Assembly (NCBI GenBank): GCA_032622095.1
Contig: CP136068.1
Span: 128,965,989 to 129,029,988 of the forward strand
DNA: 64,000 bases
Source: Siphonodentalium dalli
Lineage: Eukaryota > Mollusca > Scaphopoda > Gadilida > Siphonodentaliidae
Direction of reading: 5' to 3'
Shown here: positions 25,322-37,235 of the stretch, piece after piece
Layout: each line of letters begins with the position of its first letter
Numbering within the stretch: the stretch's first letter is position 1
Program-made: the position numbers and the translations under genes
The notes under the pieces: model-generated
Told to the model about the DNA's origin: nothing
What the model saw: the letters and a program-made list of their open reading frames with translations, nothing else
Databases searched by the model: none

Positions 25322-28300
25322 GTGGCTAAGGACGAATACATCTTAAAATGGGCCATTAATGACATAGATCTCTCACAACCTGGAATTTCGCAACATTTTA
25401 TGGTATGTTTGGTTCCAGGCTCTACTTACGCCCAATTTGTGGCCGCGTATAATGGGCTGGCCGGGTACTTTTTTGACAATGAAATGCCTCTAGGGTGGCT
25501 ATGGACGAATACATCTTAAAAGGGGCCATTAATGACATAGATCCCTCACAATGTGGAATTTTGCAACATTTTATGGTATGTTTGGTTCCAGGCTCTACTT
25601 ACGCCCAATTTGTTGTCGCGTATAATGGGCTGGCCGGGTACTTTTTTGACAATGAAATGCCTCTAGGGTGGCTATGGACGAATACATCTTAAAAGGGGCC
25701 ATTAATGACATAGATCCCTCACAATGTGGAATTTCGCAACATTTTATGGTCCGTTTAGTTCCAGGCTCTACTTACGCCCAATTTGTTGTCGCGTATAATG
25801 GGCTGGCCAGGTACTTATTTGACAAAGATTTGCCACTAGGGTGGCTATGGACGAATACATCTTAAAACGGGCCACCAATGACATAAATATTTCACAACCT
25901 GGAATTTAGTAACATTTTAAGGTCCGTTTGGTTCCAGGCTCTACTTACGCCCAATTTGTGGCCGCGTATAATGGGCTGGCCTGGTAATTTTTTAACAGAG
26001 ATTTGCTTCTAGGGTGGATATGGACGAATACATCTTAAAAGGGACACCCAATGACATAGTTCTCTCACAATGTGGAATTTCGCAACATTTAAGGTCCGTT
26101 TGGTTTCAAGCTTTACTTACGCCCAATTTGTGGCAGCGTATAATGGGCTGGCCGGGTACTTTTTTGACGAAGATTTGCCACTAGGGTGGCTATGAACGAA
26201 TACATCTTAAAATGGGCCACCAATGACATAAATTTCTCACAACCTGGAATTTAGCAACATTTTATGGTCCGTTTCGTTCCAGGCTCTACTTACGCCCAAT
26301 TTGTGGTCGCGTATAATAGGCTGGCTGGGTAATTTTTTGACAGTGAAATGCCTCTAGGGTGGCTATGTACGAATACATCTTAAAAGGGCCATTAATGACA
26401 TAGATATCTCACAACCTGGAATTTAGCAACATTTTATGGTATGTTTGGTTCCAGGCTCTACTTACGCCCAAATTGTGGCCGGGTATAATGGGTTGGCCGG
26501 GTAACATTTTGACAGTGAAATGCCTCTAGGCTGGCTATGGACGAATACATCTTAAAAGGGGCCATCAATGACATAGATCTCTCACAACCTGTAATTTAGC
26601 AACATTTTAGGGTCCGTTTGGTTCCAGTCTCTACTTATGCCCAATTTGTGGCCGGGTATAATGGGCTGGACGGGTAATATTTTTACAGATTTGCAACTAG
26701 GGTGGCTATGGACGAATACATCTTAAAACCTGGAATTTTGCAACATTGTATGGTCCGTTTGGTTCCAAGCTCTATTTACGCCCAATTTGTGGCCGCGTTT
26801 AATGGGCTGGCCGTGTAATTTTTTGACAGATTTGCAACTAGGGTGGCTATGGACGAATACATCTTAAAACCTGGAATTTTGCAACATTGTATGGTCCGTT
26901 TGGTTCCAAGCTCTACTTACGCCCAATTTGTGGCCGCGTTTAATGGGCTGGCCATGTAATTTTTTGACAGTGAAATGTCACTAGGCTGGCTATGGACGAA
27001 TACATCTTAAAAGGGGCCATCAATGACATAGATCTCTCACAACCTGTAATTTAGCAACATTTTAGGGTCCGTTTGGTTCCAGGCTCTACTTATGCCCAAT
27101 TTGTGGCCGGGTATAATGGGCTGGACGGGTAATATTTTTACAGATTTGCAACTAGGGTGGCTATGGACGAATACATCTTAAAACCTGGAATTTTGCAACA
27201 TTGTATGGTCCGTTTGGTTCCAGGCTCTACTTACGCCCAATTTGTGGCCGCATATAATGGGTTGGCCGGGTAATTTGTTAACAGTGAAATGCCTCCTCTA
27301 GGGTGGCTATGGACGAATGCATCTTAAAAGAGGCCATTCATTACATAGATCTCTCACAATGTGGAACTTTGCAACATTTTATGGTATGTTTGGTTCCAGG
27401 CTCTACTTACGCCCAATTTGTGGCCGCGTATAATGGGCTGGCCGGGTACTTTTTTGACAAAAATTTGCCACTAGGGTGGCTATGGACGAATACATCTTAA
27501 AAGGGGCCATTAATGACATAGATCCCTCACAATGTGGAATTTAGTAACATTTTATGGTATGTTTGGTTCCAGGCTGTACTTACGCCCAATTTGTTGTCGC
27601 GTATAATGGGCTGGCCGGGTACTTTTTTGACGAAGATTTGCCACTAGGGTGGCTATGGACGAATACATCTTAAAATGGGCCACCAATGACATAAATTTCT
27701 CACAACCTGGAATTTAGCAACATTTTATGGTCCGTTTCGTTCCAGGCTCTACTTACGCCCAATTTGTGGCCGCGTATAATAGTCTGGCTGGGTAATTTTT
27801 TGACAGTGAAATGCCTCTAGGGTGGCTATGGACGAATACATCTTAAAAGGGCCATTAATGACATAGATATCTCACAACCTGGAATTTAGCAACATGTTAT
27901 GGTATGTTTGGTTCCAGGCTCTACTTACGCCCAATTTGTGGCCGGGTATAATGGGTTGGCCGGGTAATATTTTGACAGTGAAATGCCTCTAAGGTGGCTA
28001 TGGACGAATACATCTTAAAATGGGCCATTAATGACATAGATCTCTCACAACCTGAAATTTCGCAACATTTTTGGGTCTGTTTGGTTCAAGGCTCTACTTA
28101 CGCCCAATTTGTGGCCGCGTATAATGGGCTGGCCTGGTAATTTTGTTGACAATGAAATGCGTCTAGGGTGGCTATGGACGAATACATCTTAAAAGGGGCA
28201 ATTAATGACATAGATCTCTCACAACCTGGAATTTCGCAACATTTTATGGTATGTTTGGTTCCAGGCTCTACTTACGCCCAATTTGTGGCCGGGTATAATG

Positions 28301-29085
28301 GGTTGGCCGGGTTAATTTTTTACCGTGAAATGCCTCTAGGGTGGCTATGGACGAAAACATCTCAAAAGGGGCCATAAATGACATAGATCTCTCAAACCTG
28401 AAATTTCGCAACATTTTATGGTATGTTTGGTTCCAGGCTCTACTTACGCCCAACTTGTGGCCGGGTATAATGAGTTGGCCGAGTAATTTTTTGACAGTGA
28501 AATGCCTCTATGGTGGCTATGGACGAATACATCTCAAAAGGGTCCATTAATGACATAGATCTCTCACAACCTGAAATGTCGCAACATTTTATGGTCCGTT
28601 TGGTTCCAGGCTCTACTTACGCCCAATTTGTGGCCGGGTATAATGGGTTGGCCGGGTTAATTTTTGACAGTGAAATGCCTCTAGGGTGGCTATGGACGAA
28701 TACATCTTAAAAGGGGCCATTAATGACATTGATCTCTCACAATGTGGAATTTCGCAACATTTTATGGTATGTTTGGTTCCAGGCTCTACTTACGCCCAAC
28801 TTGTGGCCGGGTATAATGAGTTGGCCGAGTAATTTTTTGACAGTGAAATGCCTCTATGGTGGCTATGGACGAATACATCTCAAAAGGGTCCATTAATGAC
28901 ATAGATCTCTCACAACCTGAAATGTCGCAACATTTTATGGTCCGTTTGGTTCCAGGCTCTACTTACGCCCAATTTGTGGCCGCGTATAATGGGCTGGCGG
29001 GGTAATTTTTTGACAGAGATTTGCCTCTAGGGTGGCTATGGACGAATACATCTCAAAAGGGGCCATCAATGAAATAGATCTCTCA

Positions 29086-29181
29086 CAATCCGAGGCTGAA
29101 TTTGAATAAGGAGCCGAATAAGGAACAAGGAACAAGGAACTAAAAAGATTTGAATAAGGAGCCGAATAAGGAACAAGGAAC
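29086..29181 (+). repeat. array exit with short direct duplication
   Basis: The satellite ends inside a monomer (CTCTCACAATCC). A 33-bp segment beginning TTTGAATAAGGAGCC is then present at 29101-29133 and again at 29149-29181, with AAGGAACAAGGAAC subrepeats. The sequence beyond is unrelated to the satellite. Confidence 0.7.
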
Positions 29182-32100
29182 TAAATTCAAGGAGCTGGTC
29201 TGCCCGGTGTTGAGTGTTTTGTATTTGCGTACTTTTTACGTTCTGAATTTTTTACTTAACATGGCGTTTGTTTACATACCACAAGAGTACCAACATGGCA
29301 ATACAATGCAATTTACTCGATAATTACGATTGGTATATGAACACAGTTTGTCTAAAATACAATATTATTTCTGTTTATGGCGGTTTTAACGGATGCGACT
29401 ATTTTATTAGCAATACCGACTACCAACGCTTACCGTATCTTTAATGCTCCAAAGGTGTAATCATGTTTGCGAAATATCTGTGTAATTATACTATATTTGA
29501 TTATGTCAACTTACAATTGAAAGCCATGCACCTCTATTTCCGATGACAGTATGCTTATTTCTTGATAATTATGGTGGTTGCAATGTACCAAGTCTTGCTA
29601 TAGCCGCCAATTTGAAAATAGTCATATGACATGACAGTGGTAGTATCACTTCGGAAACTCACATAAATCACACAGTATATAGTACCATATAGTGTGAGTT
29701 ATTCGCTCACAACAAAGTGGATTAAAATATGCATTAAGGGGGAGACGCACGTTTTGCATAAATCCAGCAAAAAATGGCACGAGATTTTCAGCAAAGAATA
29801 TCTCTGGACCAATCTGGCAAATAATCTTGAGTTTCTAATATCATCATCTTCGTTGTATATATATTTTGAGCAATTATGAAGAGACAACAAAACAATAGAT
29901 TTTAATAAATTTGAGAGGTTGGAAATATTATTTTATGTTTTGTCCCTTTCGTTACCAAGAACTGCTAGAATAGTTAATAATTTAACACAAAACTCCAATC
30001 ACCAAATGGACGGATATATGAGAAGAGGCTTCATTTGTATTATAGTGTGGCGTTAGATTTTTAATTGCATAATGTAGCATCATACCCCCATATATTATAA
30101 TCAAGAATAAATCAGCCATAATTATTCCAGCCCAATGAAACAAATGGTGATATGCAGTGTAGTCAACTGAAGCAGAGAATAATCAACTCTAATTAGGCCA
30201 CAGTGTTAAGAGATATGGTGGTCATGTTTAACGTGCTTATGAACGCATAACCCACAACTCATCTCAGCCCAATTGTTCATTGATCAACATGCATGACATG
30301 AAAATTCTCGAAAATATAGAAAATTGTTTATGGGTAGTTGCCTTTCTAATTGAAAATAATCATTAAATTTCAATAATCAGAATAATTAACTCTCCTCTCA
30401 TGATCTTGAGCTATGATATCATGGCTATGAACTGCACGTTTAAAAATGATATATGTTACCGAAGTTCTTGGTACCGTCCTGACAACAGTGAAATTTTAAA
30501 TATTTTTCATGCCATAAAAGTAAACTAACTGAAGTTAGTTAGAACCATCCAATGGTTCGATGGTTCTTAAATATTTTGTCACAGTAATCGCTTGTACCCA
30601 ATTTCACAAAGAAATTCCTGGCAGAAATCCATTTTAAAATACCAGGACTTTTTGGTAAAACGTGCATCTGACCCTGCATTTATGCCTATATTCTCGTATT
30701 TTTACACTCAAAAGTATCAAACAGACACATTTAAGAATGCACCCTATTCGTGAATTTTCCAAAAAATTTCTAACTATCAATTTGAAGCAAAAAATCATTA
30801 TCCTGTGTAACCAATGTATGCTATATATAGTCACAGGGGCCTGTGTATTAACTTGTAACATTTTTTGGGAGAATGTCTTAGATGTTCAAGGCACCAGGTG
30901 TACTTATAGCTCTCCAACCTGTCATGTACCGCTTTGTACTCCATGCTGGTAGGAAGTGACTTTCCGGCTCAGATGGATATTATCGGCCATTGTAGAGATG
31001 TACTCAGCGACACATACTCCACATACGTTTTTGCCATGTGCAACTTTATCAGGACATTGGGAACGTGGTCATGTTACATTCATCTCATCCACAAACGTGC
31101 GACACGCAAGTAGTTGATGTATCTGTGATCAGAAACTGTAGTTCCGAGCCATATTACGAATCTCAGCCGACCATACGAGTGTGACAGTTAATTTTATTAA
31201 ATTGTTGCGACATGTTATAAATGCATATCTGTTAACATGTATAAAATTATGTACAGTCATGACGCTCCAGCGAGGAGGCAATAAACCACAAACGATGTCA
31301 GTAAGTATATTACATTGACCGTATGATGATTTATAGGCGTATATATAGACCATCTTTAACATTGATTGATATGGACCATATCCATTTCTCGGCTACACAT
31401 ATAAAACAATGAGCTTATAAACCTACTTGTAATTTCTAGATAGAGTTAGTATGGCTTGTTAATAGTATGGCTGTACCAGTTAATTTCCAGCACAATTTAA
31501 GTCATTGGTGAGGTTTTTTCAGATTTTATAACACTGTTGTTAGATGAAAAATACTTATTCTTTTTCTAAATAGAAAACAGTTATTCCCAGGTCGGCCCAA
31601 TTTCGGCAGGTCGGTCGCCAACCGGATCAGTGATGTTTGTTTTTCAGTTATCAGTTAAAGATGATCTGTCCTATTTTATGTAACACCATAAAACAACAAT
31701 CGGTACGTTTTATACCCCAGAACATAATTACAGCAGGCCCATGATCCTATTCATATGAAGTGTTGATGGCCAGAACTCGACACCAAATTTGGCAAAAGTT
31801 CCTGAGCCAATTTTAAGCTCGCCATGCAATTTTAAGACAAATGAAAAATATTTGAGATTGACACAGACCACGCGTTTGGTACAGCCATCGCCAAAGATGC
31901 ACACAATACTCCATATGCAATAGGTTAAAATGATATTCCAACTTGCGAACGCTCTTAGCACGGAAGCATGAACGCTCTTTAGAAGCGTCGATCATTGTAT
32001 ATTTTGCAAGGCTGTCAAACATAATTTAAAAGACATGTTAAAACTTACTATTTTCAAGACATATATATGACCATCCTATTAATTAAATCATGGTCCCGGT

Positions 32101-33425
32101 TTAATTTTTTTCTTGCATATAAATCTGACAGAGTATTATTTTCTCGCTGTCAAATCTGACAGGGTACCTATAGCCACGTTTTGAATGTTCGTCAGACTCT
32201 AACAAAAATTCCAATGATCACCTCTTATAAAAAGCGCCCATGCTTCTGTCGTCCAAAAGGTGTATAGAAAATAAAGAGCGTTCTCGGTTATTATTGCTCT
32301 GTTTATCATTTTTGACACATGGAGTTCGTTGTTTTTCGTAATGCCTTTGGCACGAACGATTGTGATTGCATGTATTTTCATTTCCTTTTGCATTGTAGGT
32401 GGAAATATGACTGATTCGATGTCAAATCGGATCAGTCATATTTCGAAATATTTTTTGTTCTGCAGCAGGGAGGAGCGCACGATTTACACAACGAACATGT
32501 GGCGAATATGTTGAATATTCTGTTGAACAGTATTTGTCACTGAGAATAACAAATGCATACTAATGAGTTCAATGGAGTTAAGTTACTGTATTATATAAAT
32601 GTCCCTGTGCTTCCAGTGTATATAATGTTCATTAAATATTACGTTTTTCAATTTAATCAAATCTTCATTTATGGAGGAAATTACGATGTAATAATATAGT
32701 GTATGTTAATTCGCATGAACCCACTTCGAAGGCATTGAGTCCCTTTAAGATGTCGGCCAATATTTCGGCTGAATATTTCTCACAACTGCGATTGTTCGCT
32801 TCTCAGGCCAGTTCACTCGAACTTATGAACAAATACTTTTCAGGCGTTTGCTTCTATTCGTCTCAGCTAAAATGGAGCTTGCACCGCTTGACAATATAGA
32901 CTTATTAAAGTGATAGTTTCCGGTAGTCATGATGTGTCATAACGAAGAGTTAATTTGAAATAAATAATTCCTATAATGCATATAACCGTTATACACGTAC
33001 ATACAGATCGCGTTTGGCTAAATCGTTTAAGAGACTATTCTTATAGATAAGTGGATTTGTGCGAACAATCCTTGACTTAATATAGCTGTACATTACCGCG
33101 TGGTTTAAAATAAAATTATGCTGTTGTGGCGGACTTATGTTAAATTCAAGATTGTTAGTTTAACCCTGTCTATACTAAATGGTTTCTCCCATTCAATTAT
33201 AAAGGTTTACTTTGAAATTGTCTATTATTCATCTGCATGGGGTGTTCACGATTAGCAGACGACAATCAGATGAACTGATACTACAAGTGATGAGTGATTT
33301 TAATTCCACACCGATTGACGCGATGTACATGTATTCGACTGAACCTCAGCCAGTGAATGCATATTAGTGTATGAGTCATTATCAATTTTGGTTTATCGTT
33401 TTTGTTTGATTTGGCTTGGCCAGTT
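29182..33425. other. unassigned AT-rich region
   Basis: 4.2 kb without a recognisable gene, domain or tandem array on either strand. All frames are under 100 codons and show no family motifs. One small fold-back is listed separately (32402-32444). I see no tRNA-like or rRNA-like sequence. It could be unique intergenic DNA or old transposon sequence too decayed to read. Confidence 0.5.
32402..32444. repeat. 43-bp fold-back
   Basis: GAAATATGACTGATTCGAT at 32402-32420 pairs with ATCGGATCAGTCATATTTC at 32426-32444: 19-bp arms with a single T.G wobble and a 5-nt loop. There are no flanking duplications I can define. It may be a cruciform-forming remnant or a chance hairpin. Confidence 0.6.
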
Positions 33426-33730
33426 AGGACTTTGAAGTGGTTACTCGTTCCCAGGATTCTCGTTTTTCGAGTTTAACGGTTTTTTTAACTTGTCGCGTTA
33501 GGTTATTATACATGGTTCTATATTCGGTGTCGTTTGGATGTTTTTGCATTAGTCTGCATATGTTACGTTTGAGTCGGATTATTTCAAGTGTTGCATTTGA
33601 GACTCTCCAAGTGTTTTGCTATGTCGATAGCGTCATTAAGTGTTTCTGAAATCGATTTTGCTGCGGTTTCAATGTCTTTGATTTCAAAGTTATCTATATT
33701 GTAGTCCAAGTCTTCTCGTAATAAAACCAG
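33426..33730 (-). pseudogene. Jockey/CR1-type LINE fragment (endonuclease-RT linker)
   Basis: The minus strand translates, with frameshifts, to a segment typical of the linker between endonuclease and reverse transcriptase in Jockey-superfamily LINEs: ETLNDAIDIAKHLESL, then IIRLKRNICRLMQKHPNDTE, then YNNLTRQVKKTVKLEKRES and WERV. The pattern of a basic RLKRN..LM..HP stretch followed by YN.L...VK..V......SW is characteristic, though short. No endonuclease or polymerase core remains beside it, so this is an isolated fragment. It is in the same strand sense as the LINE at 53160-55060 but in a different part of the element, and I cannot tell if they are one family. Confidence 0.6.
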
Positions 33731-34221
33731 CTAAGATATTGGGATGGAGGTGCTGGTATTTAGTCCGAGATCGCCACCATAGGCTTCTTATAACACGAGT
33801 TACGCCCAAGTTTTGTGGCGGGAATTCGTGGTGTATTTTACTCAATTTACCTCTCAAATCAATACATGATGCTATATACATCGGAAAGAGTGACATATTA
33901 TGGTCATAATGGTGTATAATAATCTAACTTTCATGTTAAATTACAAATAGAATATTCCGGTTGATTGCCACTAACGTCGCTTTTTTGATATGTTTGTTTA
34001 CGTTTTAACTGAAAGCCGAGTGTTCCGAAGAACTTCGGCATTGTCCGGAGTTTGTTTTGGCGGAGACGAATTTCGATACAAACAAGATGGCAGCCGCCAT
34101 ATTTATTCTAATGCTCGTTGTGTTTACACTGTTTTAAACTGTGAGAGGGTTGTAATTCCCGTAATTTATTTAATGTATTACATTTATATCTTCAATATTT
34201 ACTTAATCTATTTATTTATTA
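33731..34221. other. unassigned spacer before the left 3-kb arm
   Basis: No gene recognised. It contains CAAGATGGCAGCCGCCAT near 34083, two face-to-face copies of the AAGATGGCGGC-like core seen throughout the palindromic repeats of the window. The frame at 33990-34262 runs into low-complexity AT sequence and has no known domain. Confidence 0.4.
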
Positions 34222-34299
34222 CCGCCACAAAGTGGTGTACACTGGTGTACAGATTTGTATAGACTTGTGGTCGAATGGTGGAATGTATTCTTGGATAAT

Positions 34300-34765
34300 T
34301 TTTTTTGTACCTTACTCAATCGTACCAATAGAATCACGTATATGCTGAAATTGTAAAGTTAACGGCATCGGTGTATAATACATTTTTGAAAATATGATAA
34401 ATCGTATCCATAGGGTCAGGACAGGCTGAAATTGTAAACTTAAAGTCACCGGTGTAATAATATGTTGTTGAAAATATAAATACTCTGATAGCCTGAAAAT
34501 AATATATCACCCATTGGAGCCCCTGGTGTATTTTTTGATATTTTTATTTGTACCTTACTCAATCGTACCGATAGAATCGCGTAGATGCTTAAATTGTAAA
34601 GTTAACGCCACCGGTGTATAATACGTTTTTGAAAATGTGTTAAATCGTATCGATAGAGTCAGGACAGGATGAAATTGTAAACTTAAAGTCACTTGTTGTT
34701 GAAAATATAAATAATCTGATAGACTGAAAATAATGTGTAACCCATTGGGAACCCCTGGTTTAGTG
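34300..34765 (+). repeat. 243-bp tandem duplication in the left arm
   Basis: Two tandem copies begin at ACCTTACTCAATCGTACC (34309 and 34552), each continuing through TAAAGTTAACG, GGTGTATAATAC, AAATCGTATC.ATAG, GTCAGGACAGG and CCCATTGG..CCCCTGG. The same duplication is present inverted at about 58090-58560 in the right arm, so it predates the split of the arms. Confidence 0.85.
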
Positions 34766-36282
34766 AAGTGCATTGTGGGAAGTTTAATTGTGATTCTCCT
34801 CCATCTTTATTTTCTGGAATTATCACCAAGATTTCTCCACTCGATTCTCTTAAAATGTACCCTGATCGGTCAAATTCTTTTGATAATTCTATCTAAATAC
34901 ATCTTAGCTACTATTCGGATCTGCTGTCCCGGTCGAAAAGGGTTTAGTTTGACCAAAATGGCTATTGTCAATTTGACAAAAGCTTGTTTACAAACTGCGT
35001 CTACTCGATGACTCGGTCGTCCACTCCACGCTGTAATTAGTGTAAATTTATTATCGAAAACAAATTCAATTTCTGCCATCTAAAACATAATTACGCGCTG
35101 AACTCTGTAATTTTAAGAATATAGTAGTATTACACATACACACCAAGTTTCAGCTCAAAATTTTGAAAAATGACAGTTTTATAGACATAAATCGATTTTA
35201 ATGGGAAATCCTATGTTAAATTTTATCATCGAAAAAATAAAATCATTTCTTCGATCTAAGAAATAATTACGTGCTGTACCCTGTCATATTTGACCGGTTC
35301 TACCTGATAATTGTGTGACAGTACAGTCGCGTTACTTTATACGTCAACATTGGTCATTATCACTCGACAAATTTATTTCGGTCTATCGTATCAACCCCTA
35401 TTTCCACCGCGTAGCCTGACTAAGTGTCTTTATCGCTCCACTAATTTGTATCGTTTCATCGGTATGAATTCCATATCCAATTATCCACATATAACCAACC
35501 CAACCTCTAATCCCGGTCCAATTTATTTCTCTCTTTCATCGGTATATAGTCATGTTACGTAATATTTTATCTCGTGATACTTGTACTTATATGTCTATGG
35601 TATTACTATAGTATACCGTATATGCATATCAATTGCTATTCCTTTCTATATAATCCTGGTGCCAACTATAGAGATAATTTCAGACCCCCCCCAATTTTAT
35701 ATAATTGCTGCTTTAGTACAGTCACGATGCATTACATCGCAACATCGATCCACTAATTTATGTCAGTTCATCGGCACAAACCCCTTTTTTCTCCGAGTCC
35801 ATATAACCAACCCAACATCTTATAGAACTCCATAAATGACTATTCTGGCACTATATAGAGATGAGACTAAGATTCTGACACCCCCCCCCCCCCATTTTAT
35901 AGCCTTGTTGCAACAGTAGAGTTGATATGCATAATATGTCAACATTGGTCGTTATCGCTCTACAAATTTATATCGGTTCAACCCTTAGTTCCCTGTATCG
36001 CCCACCCCTCCCTCAATTTATTTTTTCATTTGTATTATAGTCTCGTCACATACACATTTTATCTTTTGTAAATTTTGCTTCAACGCGTCGAGATCCGCTG
36101 CAGACAATACAAAACTGACAACATTTTGAAATGTAAGCAGGCTTCAAACTCATCTTATCCAAGAAAAATACATAATAAATTTGTGTATAAGGTGTACGCG
36201 CATTTGTTGCGTTAAAAACCAAAGGTCCCAAGTCAAGGTCCAAATCCCCAACACACTGATGTGAGGTTTAACTCCATCTACA

Positions 36283-36418
36283 TACAGTAATGTCCAAAGT
36301 AATTGATCACTTAACCACAGCAAAATTGTGTGTATTTTTTTATCATGATTCTAAATCCTGAAAAATTACCCATAATTATGCTGTGGTTAAAGGGTCAATT
36401 ACTTTGGGCATTACTGTA
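36283..36418. mobile_element. palindromic MITE copy L1
   Basis: A 136-bp perfect-looking hairpin bounded by TA: TACAGTAATG at the left, CATTACTGTA at the right, with inverted arms containing CCAAAGTAATTGA and CTTAACCACAGC. The CAGT ends with TA flanks are characteristic of Tc1/mariner-derived MITEs. First of three tandem copies separated by a 42-bp spacer containing AAGGATTTGAGGTTTAATG. Confidence 0.8.
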
Positions 36419-36460
36419 ACCAATATAAGGATTTGAGGTTTAATGATAACTCAATCATCA

Positions 36461-36591
36461 TACAGTAATGTTCAAAGCAATTGACCACTTAACCACAGCA
36501 GAATAATGGGTAATTTGAGGATTGTAAATGCTGAAAAAATACCCATAATTCTGTTGTGGTTAAGTGGTCAATTACTTTGGGCATTACTGTA
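36461..36591. mobile_element. palindromic MITE copy L2
   Basis: 131 bp, with the same TACAGTAATG..CATTACTGTA ends and palindromic arms as L1. It differs by a few substitutions and a small deletion in the loop region. Separated from L1 and L3 by nearly identical spacers, so MITE plus spacer were amplified together as a 173-178 bp unit rather than by three independent insertions. Confidence 0.8.
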
Positions 36592-36633
36592 ACCAATATA
36601 AGGATTTGAGGTTTAATGATAACTCTATCCTCA

Positions 36634-36766
36634 TACAGTAATGTCCAAAGTAATTGACCACTTGACCACAGCAAAATTATTGGTAAATTTTCAGGATTTC
36701 AAATCCTGAAAAATTACCAATAATTGTGATGTGGTTAAGTGGTCAATTACTTTGGGCATTACTGTA
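36634..36766. mobile_element. palindromic MITE copy L3
   Basis: 133 bp, third tandem copy in the left arm. The arms still pair across TTCAGGATTT..AAATCCTGAA at the centre. Its counterpart in the right arm is 56078-56210, which preserves order and orientation under reversal, so the triplet existed before the arms were duplicated. Confidence 0.8.
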
Positions 36767-36858
36767 ACCAATACAAGGATGTGAGGTTTAACGAGAACTC
36801 CATCCACATAACTAATAATTATGTGTGAAAATTAAAACAAAACAAAATAAATTCCACG

Positions 36859-37164
36859 ATGGCGTCCAATATGGACTGCCTAATTCTGCTCCAAAACATG
36901 TATATTCAATATATGGATGTTTATTGGGGGAAACCGATTATTTCAATGATATTTTCATTAACTGGGATCCAAAACCCGACTTACGGGAGCGTGCGACTGT
37001 ATCTTAAGCATATGTGCATATTTAATGAGCCGACAATTGGAATCCCAACAGAGAAGATAGGCGTGGGTCCCTTGCGCGATCTGTCCATCGAAAACTATTT
37101 AGACATCTCAAGACACGTAAGTCCCAATAAGTTAATATACCGAATAGATACATCTATTGCCTGA
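36859..37164 (+). other. 101-codon frame conserved in both arms; coding status doubtful
   Basis: ATG at 36859 in GATGGCGTCC, stop TGA at 37162. No family recognised, no signal peptide or transmembrane segment; moderately hydrophobic near residues 8-35. The partner frame is 55680-55988 on minus. Of the 9 nucleotide differences between them, 6 change the amino acid (Q/E, G/W, S/I, V/A, S/R, K/N) and 3 are silent, so there is no sign of purifying selection. A possible 5' splice site (CACGTAAGT) lies at about residue 86, so it could be a captured exon. The start codon coincides with the AAGATGGCG-like motif common to these repeats. Most likely a chance frame. Confidence 0.3.
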
Positions 37165-37235
37165 GTGACTAATATTTATATTTGTTACAATGAGGTCAAA
37201 TAGTTGCGAAGCCAGCACCACAATTCTTTCCCTCA

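Larger units (their letters stand above)
8421..29085 (+). repeat. main 173-bp satellite array, about 119 monomers
   Basis: Continuous head-to-tail monomers of about 173 bp over 20.7 kb. Landmarks in order: GACATAGATCTCTCACAACC, GCAACATTTTATGG, GGTTCCAGGCTCTACTTACG, CCCAATTTGTGGCCGCGTAT, AATGGGCTGGCCGGGTA, CTAGGGTGGCTATGGACG, AATACATCTTAAAAGGGGCC. Consecutive monomer starts such as 22758, 22931 and 23104 give exactly 173 bp. Because 173 is not a multiple of 3, each 65-codon frame begins at ATGGCTATGG and ends at the TAA of ATCTTAAAA in the next monomer; these repeated frames are by-products. I see no 17-bp CENP-B box (NTTCGNNNNANNCGGGN) in the consensus. Monomer length near a nucleosome repeat and the higher-order structure fit a centromeric or pericentromeric satellite, but that is inference. 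Confidence 0.97.
34222..37233 (+). repeat. left arm of the 24-kb inverted repeat pair
   Basis: Reverse complement of 55610-58640. The outer limit is where ATTACCGCCACA..GTGGTGTA (about 34218) matches the complement of 58620-58640; similarity becomes strong from GAATGTATTCTT at 34281. The inner limit is TTCTTTCCCTC at 37233. Over the 306 bases of the reading frame at 36859-37164 I count 9 differences, about 97% identity. The arm contains, from outside in, a 243-bp tandem duplication, an AT-rich segment with C tracts, three palindromic MITEs and the 101-codon frame. It is either a terminal inverted repeat of one 24-kb element or one of two opposed copies of a 3-kb repeat. Confidence 0.85.

Noticed and set aside
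8921-28710. Dozens of 60-70 codon frames (MAMDEYILKGAI.. type) as a multigene family of small proteins
   Set aside because: They are registers of the 173-bp satellite, overlap head to tail, and continue in other frames in neighbouring monomers. No promoter, intron or codon pattern supports genes.
8421-29085. CENP-B box in the satellite
   Set aside because: I looked for NTTCGNNNNANNCGGGN on both strands of the consensus; TTCG occurrences lack the CGGG half at the right distance.
36859-37164. Conserved 101-codon frame as a real gene kept in both arms
   Set aside because: Six of nine differences between the copies change the residue, and the arms are equally similar outside the frame, so conservation reflects recent duplication.
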